A stretch of DNA of 64,000 nucleotides, taken from positions 1,302,001 through 1,366,000 of the forward strand of contig JAKFAO010000001.1 in NCBI GenBank assembly GCA_021527695.1, written 5' to 3'. The translations under genes and the position numbers were made by a program. Below the pieces are notes generated by a model, which saw nothing but the letters and a program-made list of their open reading frames with translations, ran no database searches and was not told the DNA's origin. The number at the start of each line of letters is the position of its first letter. The first letter of the stretch is position 1. Positions 22,730 through 34,149 of this stretch are shown piece by piece. Source of the DNA: Naematelia aurantialba. Lineage: Eukaryota; Basidiomycota; Tremellomycetes; Tremellales; Naemateliaceae.

Positions 22730-24059
22730 GTTCCGCCTCGGCGCCCCAGCGTCGTTCCATACCAGTGCCGACCCCAGCATCGCCTGGAGCGGCTCCCCGT
22801 CTCGGTCTCCCGGTCACAGTCACGTCTCAGAATGCAAGGTTGTCGATTTCTCATTCTCATCGGTCCATTATCCCCTCCCGCGACCCGGCTCACACCACGC
22901 ACACTGCGCTTTGCATCCCGCCTCTCCACTTGCTTTCCGTCTCGTATCGCCCGCCTCGCCCATGCGCCGTTGCTCTCGCTCTCGCCGTCACCCTACTCCC
23001 ATTCGTTCAGAATCAATGTACTACTACCTGGCGCTCACGCCTGATCGCCATCGCCATCGCCGATCCCGATCCCAATCCCAATTACCAATCTCACAAATTG
23101 TCGTTCGACATCACCAGGTGTCGTTCGCGAACGAGTCCCACCACACTATACGATACCACGACACATGTTCTCAGCTCAAGCGACCACTGTACGATACGGG
23201 GAGACAGAGGACAGTTCCGCAAATTCAGATCACAGACACCCCGGATCACAGATCACGGATCACAAACCACACGCCCCATCTCCTTTTGCCTCACGCTGCG
23301 ATCCCTGTCTCTGTTTTCCTTCGCGCTTTCGTGTCAACCCCCGACGGCCTGGCTGCAAGACCAAACCTCCGCACAACATCACACCTAGATCCTCTCAGAT
23401 GGCGGTGACGACGACGACGGCGGTGACGGCAACGGCAACGGCGATGCAATGGTGTTGGAAATGGTGACGGCGTTGGCGTTGGCGACGCAATGGCGATGTG
23501 ATGCACGGGTAGAGGCGATGCGATGGTAACGGTGGCGTGAGGGGACACTGGATCGATGTCATGTACCGGTTTTTTTTCCGTTCAGGTAGGCAGGCATAGG
23601 GAATATCACAATCTCGCATGCACAGGCGTGGCTTCGACCGGCGTGCTTCACCATTGTCTTACATTGAGAGCCTAAGATTGCTTAGACGTAGGTAGCGTGC
23701 CGGTGCAGCGAGGGAGATAACAGCACCCGAGAAAGTAATAACACCCGACAAAGTTGGCAGCAGGCAGCAGCGTGACAGTAGACGATAAGGTTAATCAGAG
23801 ACAATCAAGTTGACAACGTGTGGTTAATCAAAGGCAACCAAGTTGACGTCTGTGGCGTATACACTACACGTTGCATAAATCATCATGGGATTGAGTTGTA
23901 GTCACAGAATAGCAATGCGAAACATGATCAAACTGCAGCACCTCACAAGCCATCGAGCAAACGAGCCATCGAGCAATCGAGCAACGAGCAACGAGCAACG
24001 AGCAACGAGCAACGAGCAATGAGCAATCGAGCGATCGAGCGATCGAAGACGGGATCGAA
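22730..24059. other. Long convergent intergenic region, PPZ1 / eIF5
   Basis: These 1,330 bases hold the 3' ends of PPZ1 (+) and eIF5 (-). Two overlapping open frames of over 200 codons on + at 22653-23408 are Ser/His/Arg/Pro-rich, mutually out of phase and without motifs, so I treat them as chance products of GC-rich, C-biased sequence. Tandem GACGGCG/GGCAACG-type words occur near 23401-23475. A GAGCAAC repeat lies at the eIF5 end. No gene is supported. Confidence 0.55.
23950..24048. repeat. GAGCAAC/GAGCAATC tandem array beside the eIF5 stop codon
   Basis: About ten imperfect copies of gagcaac, gagcaatc and gagcgatc follow one another directly downstream of the eIF5 stop codon (which is on the minus strand at 24060). 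It would lie in the 3' UTR of that mRNA. Confidence 0.8.
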
Positions 24060-25472
24060 TCACTCCTCATCGCTCTCCTCGGCCTCGTTGAGCCACTTGA
24101 GGAACGCATCGGCGCTCTTGCGGACTTTCTTGCTCTTGTCCTTGTCGACGTACTTCTTCGACACGTGCGTGCCCCACTGCTGCACCACCTCCTCGTCAAG
24201 CACGTCCGCTTGGTACAGCGTCATGAGGATTTTCGGCGTCGTGCCGGCTGCCAAGAGCGCGTCGCTCGCGGGAGACCACGCGAGCAGTCGCTCGAGGCCA
24301 CCGAGAAGCGACTTTTGGTGTTTCTCAGACGTGACGAGCTACGATCACGTCAGTCTCCGCCTCGTTTTCAAGAGGTTCTCGGTTAAGATTCGCAAGGATA
24401 GAGGGCAAAGTACAAAGACCACAACTTACGACCTGCAGAAGCGCAACCCGCTTTTTCAGCTCCTGGTCAACGTCGTCGGTGAACAACTTCTCGCCAATCT
24501 CAACGAGCACCTTGTGTTTCCCCACGATCCCGATTTCCTTGATCTTGGCGACAACATCGGCATCCGAGGCATCGCGATGCTCCTCCAGCCACACACCAAA
24601 CACGGCATACGGCGAATCCGCTGCATCCTCGTCCTCGTCTTCTTCAACGTGGCCGTTACCGTTGGCACCAACATCGAGCGTCTTGAGCTTCTTGGAGATA
24701 TCCTCGGCGGCGTCGGGGTCGCCCAAGATAGGGTCTGCACGGCCAAGAGCCGCATCGATATCGGTCCCAGAGGTGGGAACAGCAGCTTGGGAAGGTGTAC
24801 CGGTGGGACTGCCTTCGTCATCTTCCCCGCTTCCATCCTCCGCCTTGTCAAAGACGATCGGCCCGCCGACGTTGGCTTCCGCTGTCATGCCAGACGACTT
24901 CTTGCCCTTCTTGCCACCCTTCTCCTTCCTCTTGGGAGGGTTCTTAAGGATGTAAGTGATAAGTTTGTGACGCATGTCGAGCCCAGTCTGGGCACCGCAT
25001 GCCTTGCAGTCGCGATGAATGTCCTCGTTATTGCCCTTTCCAGTGATGACAAGCTCGGTCTCGGGGTTCTTGCAGTTGGCGCACAGCACAAATTTGTCGA
25101 TAAAGGTGTCGAGTAGCTCACGCAGGCGTTCGGCAGAATGCGCACCGTTCACAATGTACCTGTCGTTGTTCATCGAGGTTTGCGCACCGAGTTCGCAGCC
25201 GAAGAACTTGGTCGGGTCTGCCCCATTAGCACGGGCACATAGACGAGTTGTCCAGCAGGCTCACAAGTCGGCGGTCGTGCTAGAGCACGAGCAACATCTT
25301 CCATGTTGGGCACGACCGTCTTGATACCGTTACCGCGGCCTTCGATCTTGGTTAGCAGCACAGGCATCTTGTACCGCTACGGATGTCATGAGCAGGTGCA
25401 TAGAGTTGGTGGATGCTTGTGACTTACGTAGAACTTGTCGTCGACGTCTCGTCGGATGTTAACAGTCGCCAT
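24060..25472 (-). CDS. TIF5: Translation initiation factor eIF5
   Basis: Four exons encode roughly 410 residues, the normal eIF5 length. The N-terminus [20 protein letters not shown] carries the conserved Arg (eIF5 Arg15) needed for GTPase activation of eIF2; [20 protein letters not shown] and [15 protein letters not shown] follow. The zinc ribbon is [18 protein letters not shown] with a second pair in [20 protein letters not shown] Lys-rich linker ([16 protein letters not shown]) precedes the C-terminal W2/HEAT domain, with [20 protein letters not shown] and a final acidic box [11 protein letters not shown] that binds eIF2beta and eIF3. All expected elements are present. The first two introns split the KFY/RYK and RPPT/YPTKFF junctions. 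Confidence 0.96.
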
Positions 25473-26880
25473 ATTGGGCAATTGATTACGACTGGGCATG
25501 TCAGATGCATAACAGATGGAAAGAGAGGATAAGGGAGAAAAAAGGGCAGGACGAGAAGAAAGAGGACGACGAGAAGAAGGACGAGAAGGAGAAGAAAAAC
25601 AGGCCAAACCAGAGGAGAGACAAGAAGAGGAACCCGACTTACGGTTAAGCCGGATTCGGGTGGATTGAGAGTCGCGATAAATGCTCCTGACAGGCTTGCG
25701 GATGATGCATGAACTCGCTTGTGGCCTGTATGTGTAGATGCAGTCGGTGTTTATGAGATGGTATGCGAGAGGCGTAGGTGAAGGAGGAGGGGCGGAAGTA
25801 GAGCAAGGACGGGATAAGAATCAAGGAGAAGAGGTGCGGCAAAGGCGGCGGCGATCGAGCAAGTCGTGGTAGGCGGAGGGGGGCCGGATTGAGTAGTGGT
25901 GGTGAGCATGATGGTGTGAGCGTATTGGTGAGGTGATCATCAGATATGGTGAGGCGGTGAGGAAAGAAAGCGGCAGGCGAGGTGGCGACAGCGATCGTGC
26001 AAAGAATGCGAGGTCGATGGTCGATGATCAAGCAGGACACTTCGTCAGCTCCGACCTTCTCGTCTCTCTTCTTCTCTCTCCACAGCGAACAGTCGACGCC
26101 ATGGACAGAACATGGGCGGCGGGTGTAGATGTAGGTGGTGGCCAAGCAAGACGTACAAGGACTGTATATCCACTGGGCGTCGGCCACGTTGTCGGTGGTT
26201 GTACGGGGAATGGTAACGGCAATCGTCGCTGGAAGCACTTGTAGACAACGATCTCCAGTCCAGCTATACTGTGAGACCGAGGAGAGATATGCTCTTCTAA
26301 ATAGCGGTGGGTGTGGGACCGGCGATGTGGAGACTGGGACGAGTCTGAGGAATGGGAAATGGAAGAGGCAGCGCGAGGATGTGCTGGCGACGTGATCTTG
26401 GCGATTGGGGGACCTGTGGGTCCAAGTCCAGCTGCGGCCGTGGCAATAGAGGGCGAGTCGGTCGGATTAGATTGCGCGTGCTGTCGCTATTGCTACCTGC
26501 GTGTACAAGGCGGTGGATGATGTGGCGACGGTTGCGAAAGAGCTCAGAGAGACGTTGCGTTGTGCTAATGAGAAAAGAGGGAAAAAGTCTACTTCGGCGC
26601 GGGCACAAAGGATTCCCGTTTGCCGCTGAAAAATCAAGTGAGCCTGATATTCCCATCCGATCCCCGACCCGCCACGCACACTCAAAGTGGCAGTCTCAAA
26701 GATTCTGTAATATGCATCTAGACGTGCATGCACCACGTTATATCACTCTACACAGCAGCGACCAGCACAGCTTCTATCGCCTCTCTGGCTTGCAGCATTC
26801 CACTGCTTCACCGCAGCCCCCACACTGCTTCGAAGCATCGGAAGCCTCCATCTCGTCACCACATAGACCGAAACTCAACC
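25473..26880. other. Intergenic: eIF5 upstream and MscS-like 3' region
   Basis: No gene is supported in 1,408 bases. Directly upstream of eIF5 there is a purine-rich run on + (agaaagaggacgacgagaag and neighbours, 25550-25625), i.e. pyrimidine-rich on the eIF5 sense strand, plausibly its 5' leader or a leader intron. A 197-codon minus-strand frame at 25645-26238 lacks motifs and is Arg/Pro/Ser-biased, so it was not called. Confidence 0.5.
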
Positions 26881-29800
26881 TCATCGCCGGGCGACAGCCG
26901 CCGAAACCATTTCAATCTGCTCAGGCGTCGTCCCATGCTGCATCGCAGCTCTCTGCCTCATCTGCGCTGCCGGAAAGTATCCACCCGTACTCAGTGTGTT
27001 GCGACCAGACTCGATCCCCGGCGTGGCAGTACGAGTTTGTGTACCGTCAGACAGTTCGTCATGCTCGTCCCAAATGTCTGCCTACGGTCAAATGATATCC
27101 ATATCGGCATGCAATGAACCAGCTCACCTTGACTGGTGTCGTTGATCACTTCACGATGATCGGTCAGACTAGTCGCAGTGGCTTTGGCGAACGTCGGTGG
27201 CGGGGATTCAGGCTTGGCGGGCCCGGTAGCCACATTCACCTCGTCCCACGGGACGACTACCGCAACGTCAGTCATCCACCTCATCACAGCCACGGCTACC
27301 CACTAGTATACCGCGTGGGGTCAGGAGGAGGCGGAGAAGGATCACCAGCACCGGCCGGTCCCCAGATCTTCAACTCTGCCAACCTGTCGTACATCAGCTC
27401 TGCCTCTTGGCGATCAAGCTATGGCCAGCTCACGCCATTTTCAAAGCGCAGATCCATTTGTTCCTCCTCTGAATCTTTAGGGCTCCTTGCTGCCAGTTGG
27501 ACTTGTATCTAACAATCTTCGTCAGTGCTCATCAAAGCCGCAGGGCCCATCGCACTCACTTAATGTCTGCCTTGAGAACCATCTTGCTCTGCGAAGGAAT
27601 ATCGTCCACAATGACATCGAATATAGGCAAAAAATCACGCGACTCTTCCTTGCAGAATTTGAGCATTTTCGCTCGTAAAGCTTGTAGAGCTTCAAACGAG
27701 GTCCCAAAGTCGACTTCAAAGCTGTACATGTAAGCTTGGAAGAGCACAAAGCAACCCCCTAAGCTCACGTGAAGGTTTCATGGGTGGCTCCAGAACGACG
27801 GACTGGCGTAGTTAGCTTGTATCACCACTTTCCCAAGTAAACTCACTATTCTCGATGACCTTGGTGGACAGGACGTTGTGTCCGATCCAGACATATTTGC
27901 CATCAATGCGTTTAAAGTTGGTAGACATGAGCTGCATCTTTGCCACAGTGTAGCTGGCCCCACTGCAACAACATCAGCGCCTGATTGTGGAAGGGAAGAG
28001 GCTCTTACTCGATATCGACTCGGTCTCCGACATCGTATGGGTGCTTGACGAACAGGAAGATACAGGCAGAAAGAATTTCTTGCATAGTCGTTCCGATGAG
28101 CCAAGACAATCCCAGAATGAAGGTTCCGGCCGAAGTGACAAACGTCGTGAGTTTGGTGGTCACCATGGCGGCAAGGATGAGGATGACAATACATGCAACG
28201 ATGACCATGGAGATGTCGTCCAAGCGGCGAACAGCGCCATCCAGGTCGCGCATTGACGCCTCCAAAGATAGACGCTCGCGGTGAAGAGCGAGAACCGCAG
28301 ACTCGATCTCGTCGCGCGTCGCATCGCCATTACCGTCCTTGTCCAGAACGGCAAAGGCCGCCTCGGCAGTCTCAAGATCCGGAAAACTAATGGTCAGCTG
28401 TCTATTCCGAGGGACCACGTACTATCTGGCAATATCGGCGAGGGTCAGGTGGTCCACACCTGGCTGTCGGTAGCTATAGTACAATCGACGTGCAAGGGCT
28501 TTTGACTTGTTGGCAGAAGTCAGAGCGGCCGTCACCTTGTTGGCAGGCGAATTCGTCTGCAACACGCTCTGCCCAGCCATTTCTGACGCGACATTGCCGA
28601 GAGCCCTACTACGTCAGTCCATGTCGATGTACCCGGGACTCACGTGGTCGTTGTCTGCGCAACCTCTTTCAACCCCCGCAACGCCTTCCTAATGGCCATC
28701 TTAGATGCCTGCTTGGCGCTTGTCTTGCCAGAGGCGCTGTCGATGAGAGTATCAGATCGGCCAGGAATCTAGCCGATCAGCTGCACTCTTCTTCATCATT
28801 CAAGCAACCTTACATCGTGTGAGTTGATGTAAAGCGTCGTGATGCATCTGACTTGAAACTTTTGCTCGTGCAAGCGGTCTGTGCATGTCAGCCGGATATC
28901 CCAAATTACTGCTTGGCTTACACACCTTCATACGAGTCGCGGTGGAATTGGAAACTGGACAGGTCAGTTGCGAGGCAGCATGGCTGGGAAATGTCGGCAC
29001 TCACGCGATGAGCTGGATGATCAATTTCTCGGCCCCGTAGACAAGAGAAGACAAGAAGAGACCAAACAAAATGCTTGCGAACGTGGTCAAATCGGATCTC
29101 GAGGTCGCAGTCTGATCGCCCACGTAATTGTTGATGATCAACGGTGTGAAGGAGATCCACACCGCCACGCTCCAGGTGATAAGTTTCGCGTATCTGTAGA
29201 TTTACCGTCAGTCTTGTAGGACGGAATATTTATAGCCCAGACTCGCCTCCCCAGGGCTCGGATAACGTCGGTGTACTGCTTGGCAGCCGGGATGATCGAT
29301 CCGACAGTGTTTCGCCATACCGCTGGAACCATCATGAACACTGCAGTCGACGCCCAGAATCCGCCCCATAGCACGGTGAGCCAGATGGACCACCAAATCT
29401 GAACGCATGAGAAACGAGGCAGGCAACGAAGTTGAGCACTCACCAACTTGACGGACCAGACCTTTGCATTGGGCGCCGCCGTCACTCCGACGATGCCCGG
29501 CACCCAGAGCAAGCCGAGAATTGGGATGATGTACAACGCCCATCGCACGATGATGCCTCTGTTCAGAGCCCAGTAGTATAGACGTGACAGCTACCGTGGG
29601 GGTCAACAAAGAACGGCTACTACAGAGTAGTAACAGCTCACCTTGTTGGTTCCGGCATCACCTTCTGCGAATCTGAGGTTTTCCACACTAGCCTGAGCTG
29701 GATTAAACTCCTCCCATTCGGGCCTGTCCCCCAACAAATCCCAGCTTGTAGCCCTAGTGCTCTTGGGACGCTTTGGCTTTTTCTCATTGAAGCCGGCCTG

Positions 29801-30848
29801 ACCGTTCTCAGCCGGCGATGAGGGAGACGATGCGTTCGTATGCATAGGGAGAAAGGAGAAGTGCTTCTTGCTCCGGCCAGACCCGTTGGGAGTGTTAGTA
29901 CCGGACTGCGGAGCTGATTGAGGCGAGTCCTGACCACCGGGGTAGGGCTTGGCAGAATTGTCGTTGAGGGGTATGGTGGTGTACTCCTGGCGTTGGCTGA
30001 GGTACGGCGAGGGCGGGTAGTGAACGCGGCCCGCCGGTAGAGCCTGGTTGGCTGCTGGTGGAGGAACGGCTACGTAGGGCTGCTGCACGCCGTCTGGTGT
30101 CGGGTAGCCTGTAGATGTGAGTAAAGAGGATACGTGGGGAGATTGCAGGGCAGCGGGAGAGAGGATACAAGGTCAGGAGAGGCAGGCATATGACCTACCC
30201 TCATTGAGCGTCGCATTGGGCGGCTGCAGCGGGCTCCTCGAGTCCTGCCGATGAAGCTGTTGCGGCTCGTAGCCCTCGGCGTCGCCCGCACCAGTATCGA
30301 CGGATTGTTCTCTTCGTCCATTAGCAGATGATCTCGGGCGAGCTTCCGCTGACCCCAGTTCCAGCTCCAGCTAGACAGCTGAAATTGATATACGCTAGAC
30401 CGCTGGGCGGCGTGCCAGACAAGGTGGAAAGGAAAGGAAGACTCGAGCTGGCAAGCTCACCTGAGATGTCCAGTCTGGGCGCCTAGGTAGGTCCGGTTGA
30501 TACTCCCCAATTCAGAGTGCGAGCCGCTGGCGCTCACTCCTGTTGGATATGGCTGTGTGTCGGTCAGTCTCGGGATGTCAGGTGGTCTCGGCAGCCATGG
30601 GAGAAGGAAAGGGAGAAAAAGAGCAGAGCAGAGTGGAGGAGAGGAAGAGAGGAGAGTAGAGCAGAAACGAGAAGGACAGAACGAGGAAACGATGAGAAGG
30701 AGAGAAGGAGAGAAGGAGCGAAGGAGCGAAGGATGGAAGGAGGGAAGGAGAGAAGGGGAAAAGGAGAGAAAGAGACGGCGCGTGGGAGACAAGGAGAGAG
30801 GCAGCTCACGAGATAGTCGGCGCGCTTGACCTTGTCGTCGCCTTGCAT
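26881..30848 (-). CDS. EF-hand mechanosensitive ion channel, MscS family (Msy1/Msy2 type)
   Basis: Many short exons encode about 900 residues. The first exon is only MQGDDKVKRADYL; the next carries YPTGVSASGSHSELGSINRT. A long cytosolic N-terminus is followed by hydrophobic segments between about 29.6 and 29.0 kb (for example YIIPILGLLWVPGIVGV and WSIWLTVLWGGFWASTAVFM). A complete EF-hand loop, DKDGNGDATRDE, sits before the pore region ISMVIVACIVILILAAMVTT, and the MscS beta-domain follows: LFVKHPYDVGDRVDIE, MQLMSTNFKRIDGKYVWIGH. Further exons give FEVDFGTSFEALQALRAKML, YKSNWQQGALKIQRRNKWIC and LAELKIWGPAGAGDP. I extended the gene through IVPWDEV and DIWDEHDELSDGTQTRTATP to a stop at 26881 because frame and splice sites allow it. 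S. pombe relatives act in the ER/perinuclear membrane in hypo-osmotic calcium signalling. Confidence 0.88.
30553..30809. repeat. Purine/pyrimidine repeat intron in the MscS-like gene
   Basis: The 257-nt first intron consists mostly of gagaagga, gaaggagcgaagga and similar words on + (30598-30790), which is an almost pure polypyrimidine tract on the sense strand. The splice sites are donor GTGAGC and acceptor CACACAG. Confidence 0.8.
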
Positions 30849-32103
30849 GCCTGGTGTCTGACGCCTGTGATGCCCGTGTTGAAGTTAGCTGATCGGTGTC
30901 GCAGTGGTCGTGGTGTCGTCCTGTCGTTGAGGTGGTATGTGACTTGGCCGGGTCAGCGAGTGCGAGAGTCGTGCAAACAGTCGAAGTGATAGCGAACGAG
31001 AGGATCGCTGATCGTCGTGTGGTCGTGCTCGGATCGCAAGTCGGTCCTTGGAGACGAGCGCGATGGTCTGGGTCCTCTCGATCCTGGAGCGACCTGAATG
31101 ATAAATCACAGTGAAAAGAGGCAGAACGTGAAAGGAGAGAGACTGCCAGAGTGGGAGAATGCGAGAATGCCAAAAGGTGAATGAGACGTGCAGGACGGCA
31201 CAGAGTCACCTATAGGGTCACCAGATTACTAGTAGGACCGTCGCAGCATTCTTGTTCTTCACCCTCCACTACTGTGTCACTAGCGGGAAACGGAAGCAAA
31301 ACCGTCGCTGAGGAAGGAGGCGCAGGGCAGCTAGGGCCCAAAGGTGGCGGTGTTTACTCCCCGTGCAGGGCTTTGTGACGTTCTTTCACCGGCTGTTCAT
31401 TCCCCGATGGGGCAGCAGTGCTTCGTTTCGAACGATTGCAATCCCCACCATGTCTTCTTTGCTCAGAAACACCCTGAAACGAGTGGGATGGGCCATGTGC
31501 CCGTGCCCCGTCCACCTGCACCTTTTGGTGAATCCCTTCAGCCGCCCATCAGTCTGCTTTCTCTCCTGTCGATGATCCATGTCAATCCTCGATTCCCTCT
31601 ATCCTATTTCACGCGCTAGCTAGGAGGTGCCATCGAAGCGGACTGTACACAACACACAGAGCACGACAGATTCGATGTTCAGTCGATCAGTCAGTGGACT
31701 GCGCCGCGGGAACTAGGTAGGTGCAAAGGAGAGGTGCATGTTTGGGGCGACCACAGGATTGGATTGCCCCAGATTGGCCAGATTGGCCAGATTGAAAAGG
31801 GGAACCCCGTTTCACCTTTCCCCTTCCTCTCGCCTTCTTTCCTTGTTTCCTTCGTGACTTCATTCCTTCCTTCCGTGACTTGTCCTATTTCCTCCAATGC
31901 TTTCTGCATCCTTTGCCTTCACATGCGTCCCATTTGTCCATACTTGATACAGTCCTCCCTATAAATTCTCCCTGTCCCATCTATATCTGTGTCTACAGTG
32001 TGCTGAAAACAATTCCATCTTAATCCAGGAATACATCCGCCGTCCCTCTCTGCACACAGAACCTACTCGGGGGTCAGACATGTATACTGCAAAGTGCCCA
32101 GGC
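30849..32103. other. Intergenic: MscS-like upstream region and 3' region of the His-rich gene
   Basis: No gene is supported. It contains a short tandem attggccagattggccag near 31773-31795 followed by a pyrimidine-rich run (31805-31890, cctttccccttcctctcgcc). The 250-codon minus-strand frame at 30457-31209 spans real MscS exons in its lower part but is intron or upstream sequence elsewhere. Confidence 0.5.
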
Positions 32104-34149
32104 TCACCGGCGGTAATCTGGCTTGACAACATGCGGGTACTTGGGCAGCCCGTACTGACTCGTCCTACCCGCCACTGACCCATCCATGAAGGTCATATGA
32201 CTTCCGGCGAAACTAGCGGCATCGTCGAGCCCGCCGTCGCTGCCCGCGTATCCAACCTGGTGGGACAGTGGCGACGGATGTTGCTCGTGAGTCATGGACA
32301 CGGCCCGGCGACGAGGGACAGTAATATGGAGCTGCGACATGGATTCGCTGGGCACTGCTAGGTACCGAGAACTGGATGGGTTCGGGGACGGCACACGAGG
32401 GGCGGGGAAGGGGACGCCAGACGTGGATCGATGGCGGTTGTGTCCTTGCTTCTGAGTCTGAGTAACTGTGTGGTTATGGGTATGGTTGCGAACGTTGTGT
32501 CTTGGCAGAGAGGAAGGAGAGAGACGTTGAGCTGCAGGAGCGGGAGGGGGCGGCGGAGCGGGATGGTCGGCATGTTCATGGTGATGTCGCTCCCGCTGGC
32601 CGCCGTGCCGATGCTCTTCGTAATAATACCTCTGATCCCTTAACGCCGTGGGCATGTCCTGACGCCCATCAATCGAAGACCTACGATGGCCCTGCCAGAC
32701 CTCAACGGTAGGCTGCCCGAGAGGGGACGATCGCCTGTGAGGCTCTCGGGCATCGACCGATGACGACCTGCGACGGCCTGGGCCCCGCTCCGCTCGGGGT
32801 ACCTCCAGTCCGTTATGGTTCAGCGAGAGCGGCGACGGCTCGATCGGACTGTGGCCATGGCCCATACTAGGTGCCCGACGCCGCACACTAGGGGACCGAC
32901 GCCGATGAGGGTGGTGATGACCATGAATAGTGGCTGAGCGTTGCGGCAACGCGTTGGTCGGTCCATCGGACGTATCGGAGGAGCTTGATAGTAACGATGC
33001 TGAGCGAGCTCGGTGGCGCGGACGGGCGTAGTAGCTTGCGTCTGAGCCTTGGTCGATTTCAAGCTCAAGACCTCGATCATAATGCTGATGTGGTTCTTGG
33101 TGGTGATGCTCATGATTATGATGATACAGCCGATGATCAGCGGCATGGTTGTGAGTCGCATGCGGCAAAGCGAGGTGCTCAGCATGACCATGTGGGCCGT
33201 GTGGAGAAGTGAGTTGATCGGTTTGAGAGTGCTGGTATGCCATATGATTCTGATGATGCAGCGGCCTACCATCGGCATGCTGCAACAGCCCCATCCCTCT
33301 CCGGTGAGCAGGCAGTGATGAGCTACCCCATGCCTCCGACCCGGGTCCTGGAGCGCCATAGCCGAGGTCAGAGTAACCGGTCGACCCACGGAAACCGCCA
33401 GGCTGAGCGTCACTGTAGACTGAGCCAGGGGCGGGGAAAGCGCCCATGCCCATGCCCCTGGGATTCGGGGACAGCTGCATATGGGAGTCGGTGCCGTAGA
33501 CTGGCGAAGCCGCAAGTGCCTCAGCACCATAGGCGAATCCAGAAGTTGGCGAGCCGTAGGCGGAGCCCATCACGCTAGTCGTCCGGAAGGTGGGGGCGGT
33601 GTACCCCGCATCGGGGAGGGCAGGTATTGCCCTGTGGGGACCTACGAGGAGATTGTTCAGCTTCTGGCGTGTTGTCATAAGCGCTGCGTAGAGGTGGGGT
33701 CACCGGGTTGTGGTGATAGAAACATCAAGAGCAAGAGCCCAGGAGGAGAGGGGAAGGTGGAGAGGCCCAGGAGGAGAGGGGAGGGTGGACGATTCCGAAG
33801 AGGGAGGAAGAGGGCGAGGAGGAGGAGGAGGAGAGGGACGCACTTGCGATAGCACCAGGCGTCGGCAGGATGATTGCAGACGCAGCTACCGACGCCGGCC
33901 CGCGGGACAGACGACTGGCCGCCGAGCCGAGTGGCAAAGTGTCCACATGGACTTCGGGGCGAGGCATGCGGGGCGCGTACGGGAGCTGTTGGTTGGTGAA
34001 GGGAATAGGCGTGACTATGGGGCCATTAGCCAGGCTCGGTCACAGCTGAATCTCTCTTCGCCACTCTGAGATTGAGCGCGGAGACTTAGAAGACAGGTAT
34101 TGGGTATCGAGTGTAAACAGGGGTGAGTTAACTCACCTTCAAGGGGCAT
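32104..34149 (-). CDS. His/Ser/Arg-rich disordered protein of unknown function
   Basis: Three exons are proposed: MPLE, then VTPIPFTNQQLPYAPRMPRP to PTPGAIA, then a long exon beginning TLMTTRQKLNNLLVGPHRAI that runs about 520 codons to a stop at 32104. I recognise no domain. The composition is extreme: a His-rich block near the middle includes HGPHGHAEHLALPHATHNHA and HHNHEHHHQEPHQHY, and others read HGHHHPHRRRSPSVRRR and RHGGQRERHHHEHADH. Many SxxRRRS-type patches (GRRRSSSVDAREPHRRSS, GHRRSSIDGR) look like basophilic kinase sites. The C-terminus carries QYGLPKYPHVVKPDYRR. His clusters suggest metal binding or phase behaviour, but this is only inference. The single 524-codon open frame on a GC-rich strand, with consistent upstream splices, makes it probably a real gene. 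Confidence 0.65.

Noticed and set aside
22653..23408. Two overlapping + strand open frames of 251 and 207 codons downstream of PPZ1
   Set aside because: They are out of phase with each other, dominated by Ser/His/Arg/Pro, lack motifs and overlap the last PPZ1 exon; likely chance frames in C-rich DNA.
23950..24048. Possible CRISPR-like array
   Set aside because: The units are directly adjacent short tandem repeats without spacers, in a eukaryotic genome.
24019..25116. 365-codon + strand open frame
   Set aside because: It is entirely antisense to eIF5 exons, whose motifs are unmistakable.
25645..26238. 197-codon minus-strand open frame upstream of eIF5
   Set aside because: No motif, biased composition and no splice partner; more likely promoter or leader sequence.
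27296..27330. TAG after RYTSG as the end of the MscS-like gene
   Set aside because: Splicing at the adjacent GTGGGT joins to IVPWDEV and further well-behaved exons, so a later stop at 26881 was preferred.
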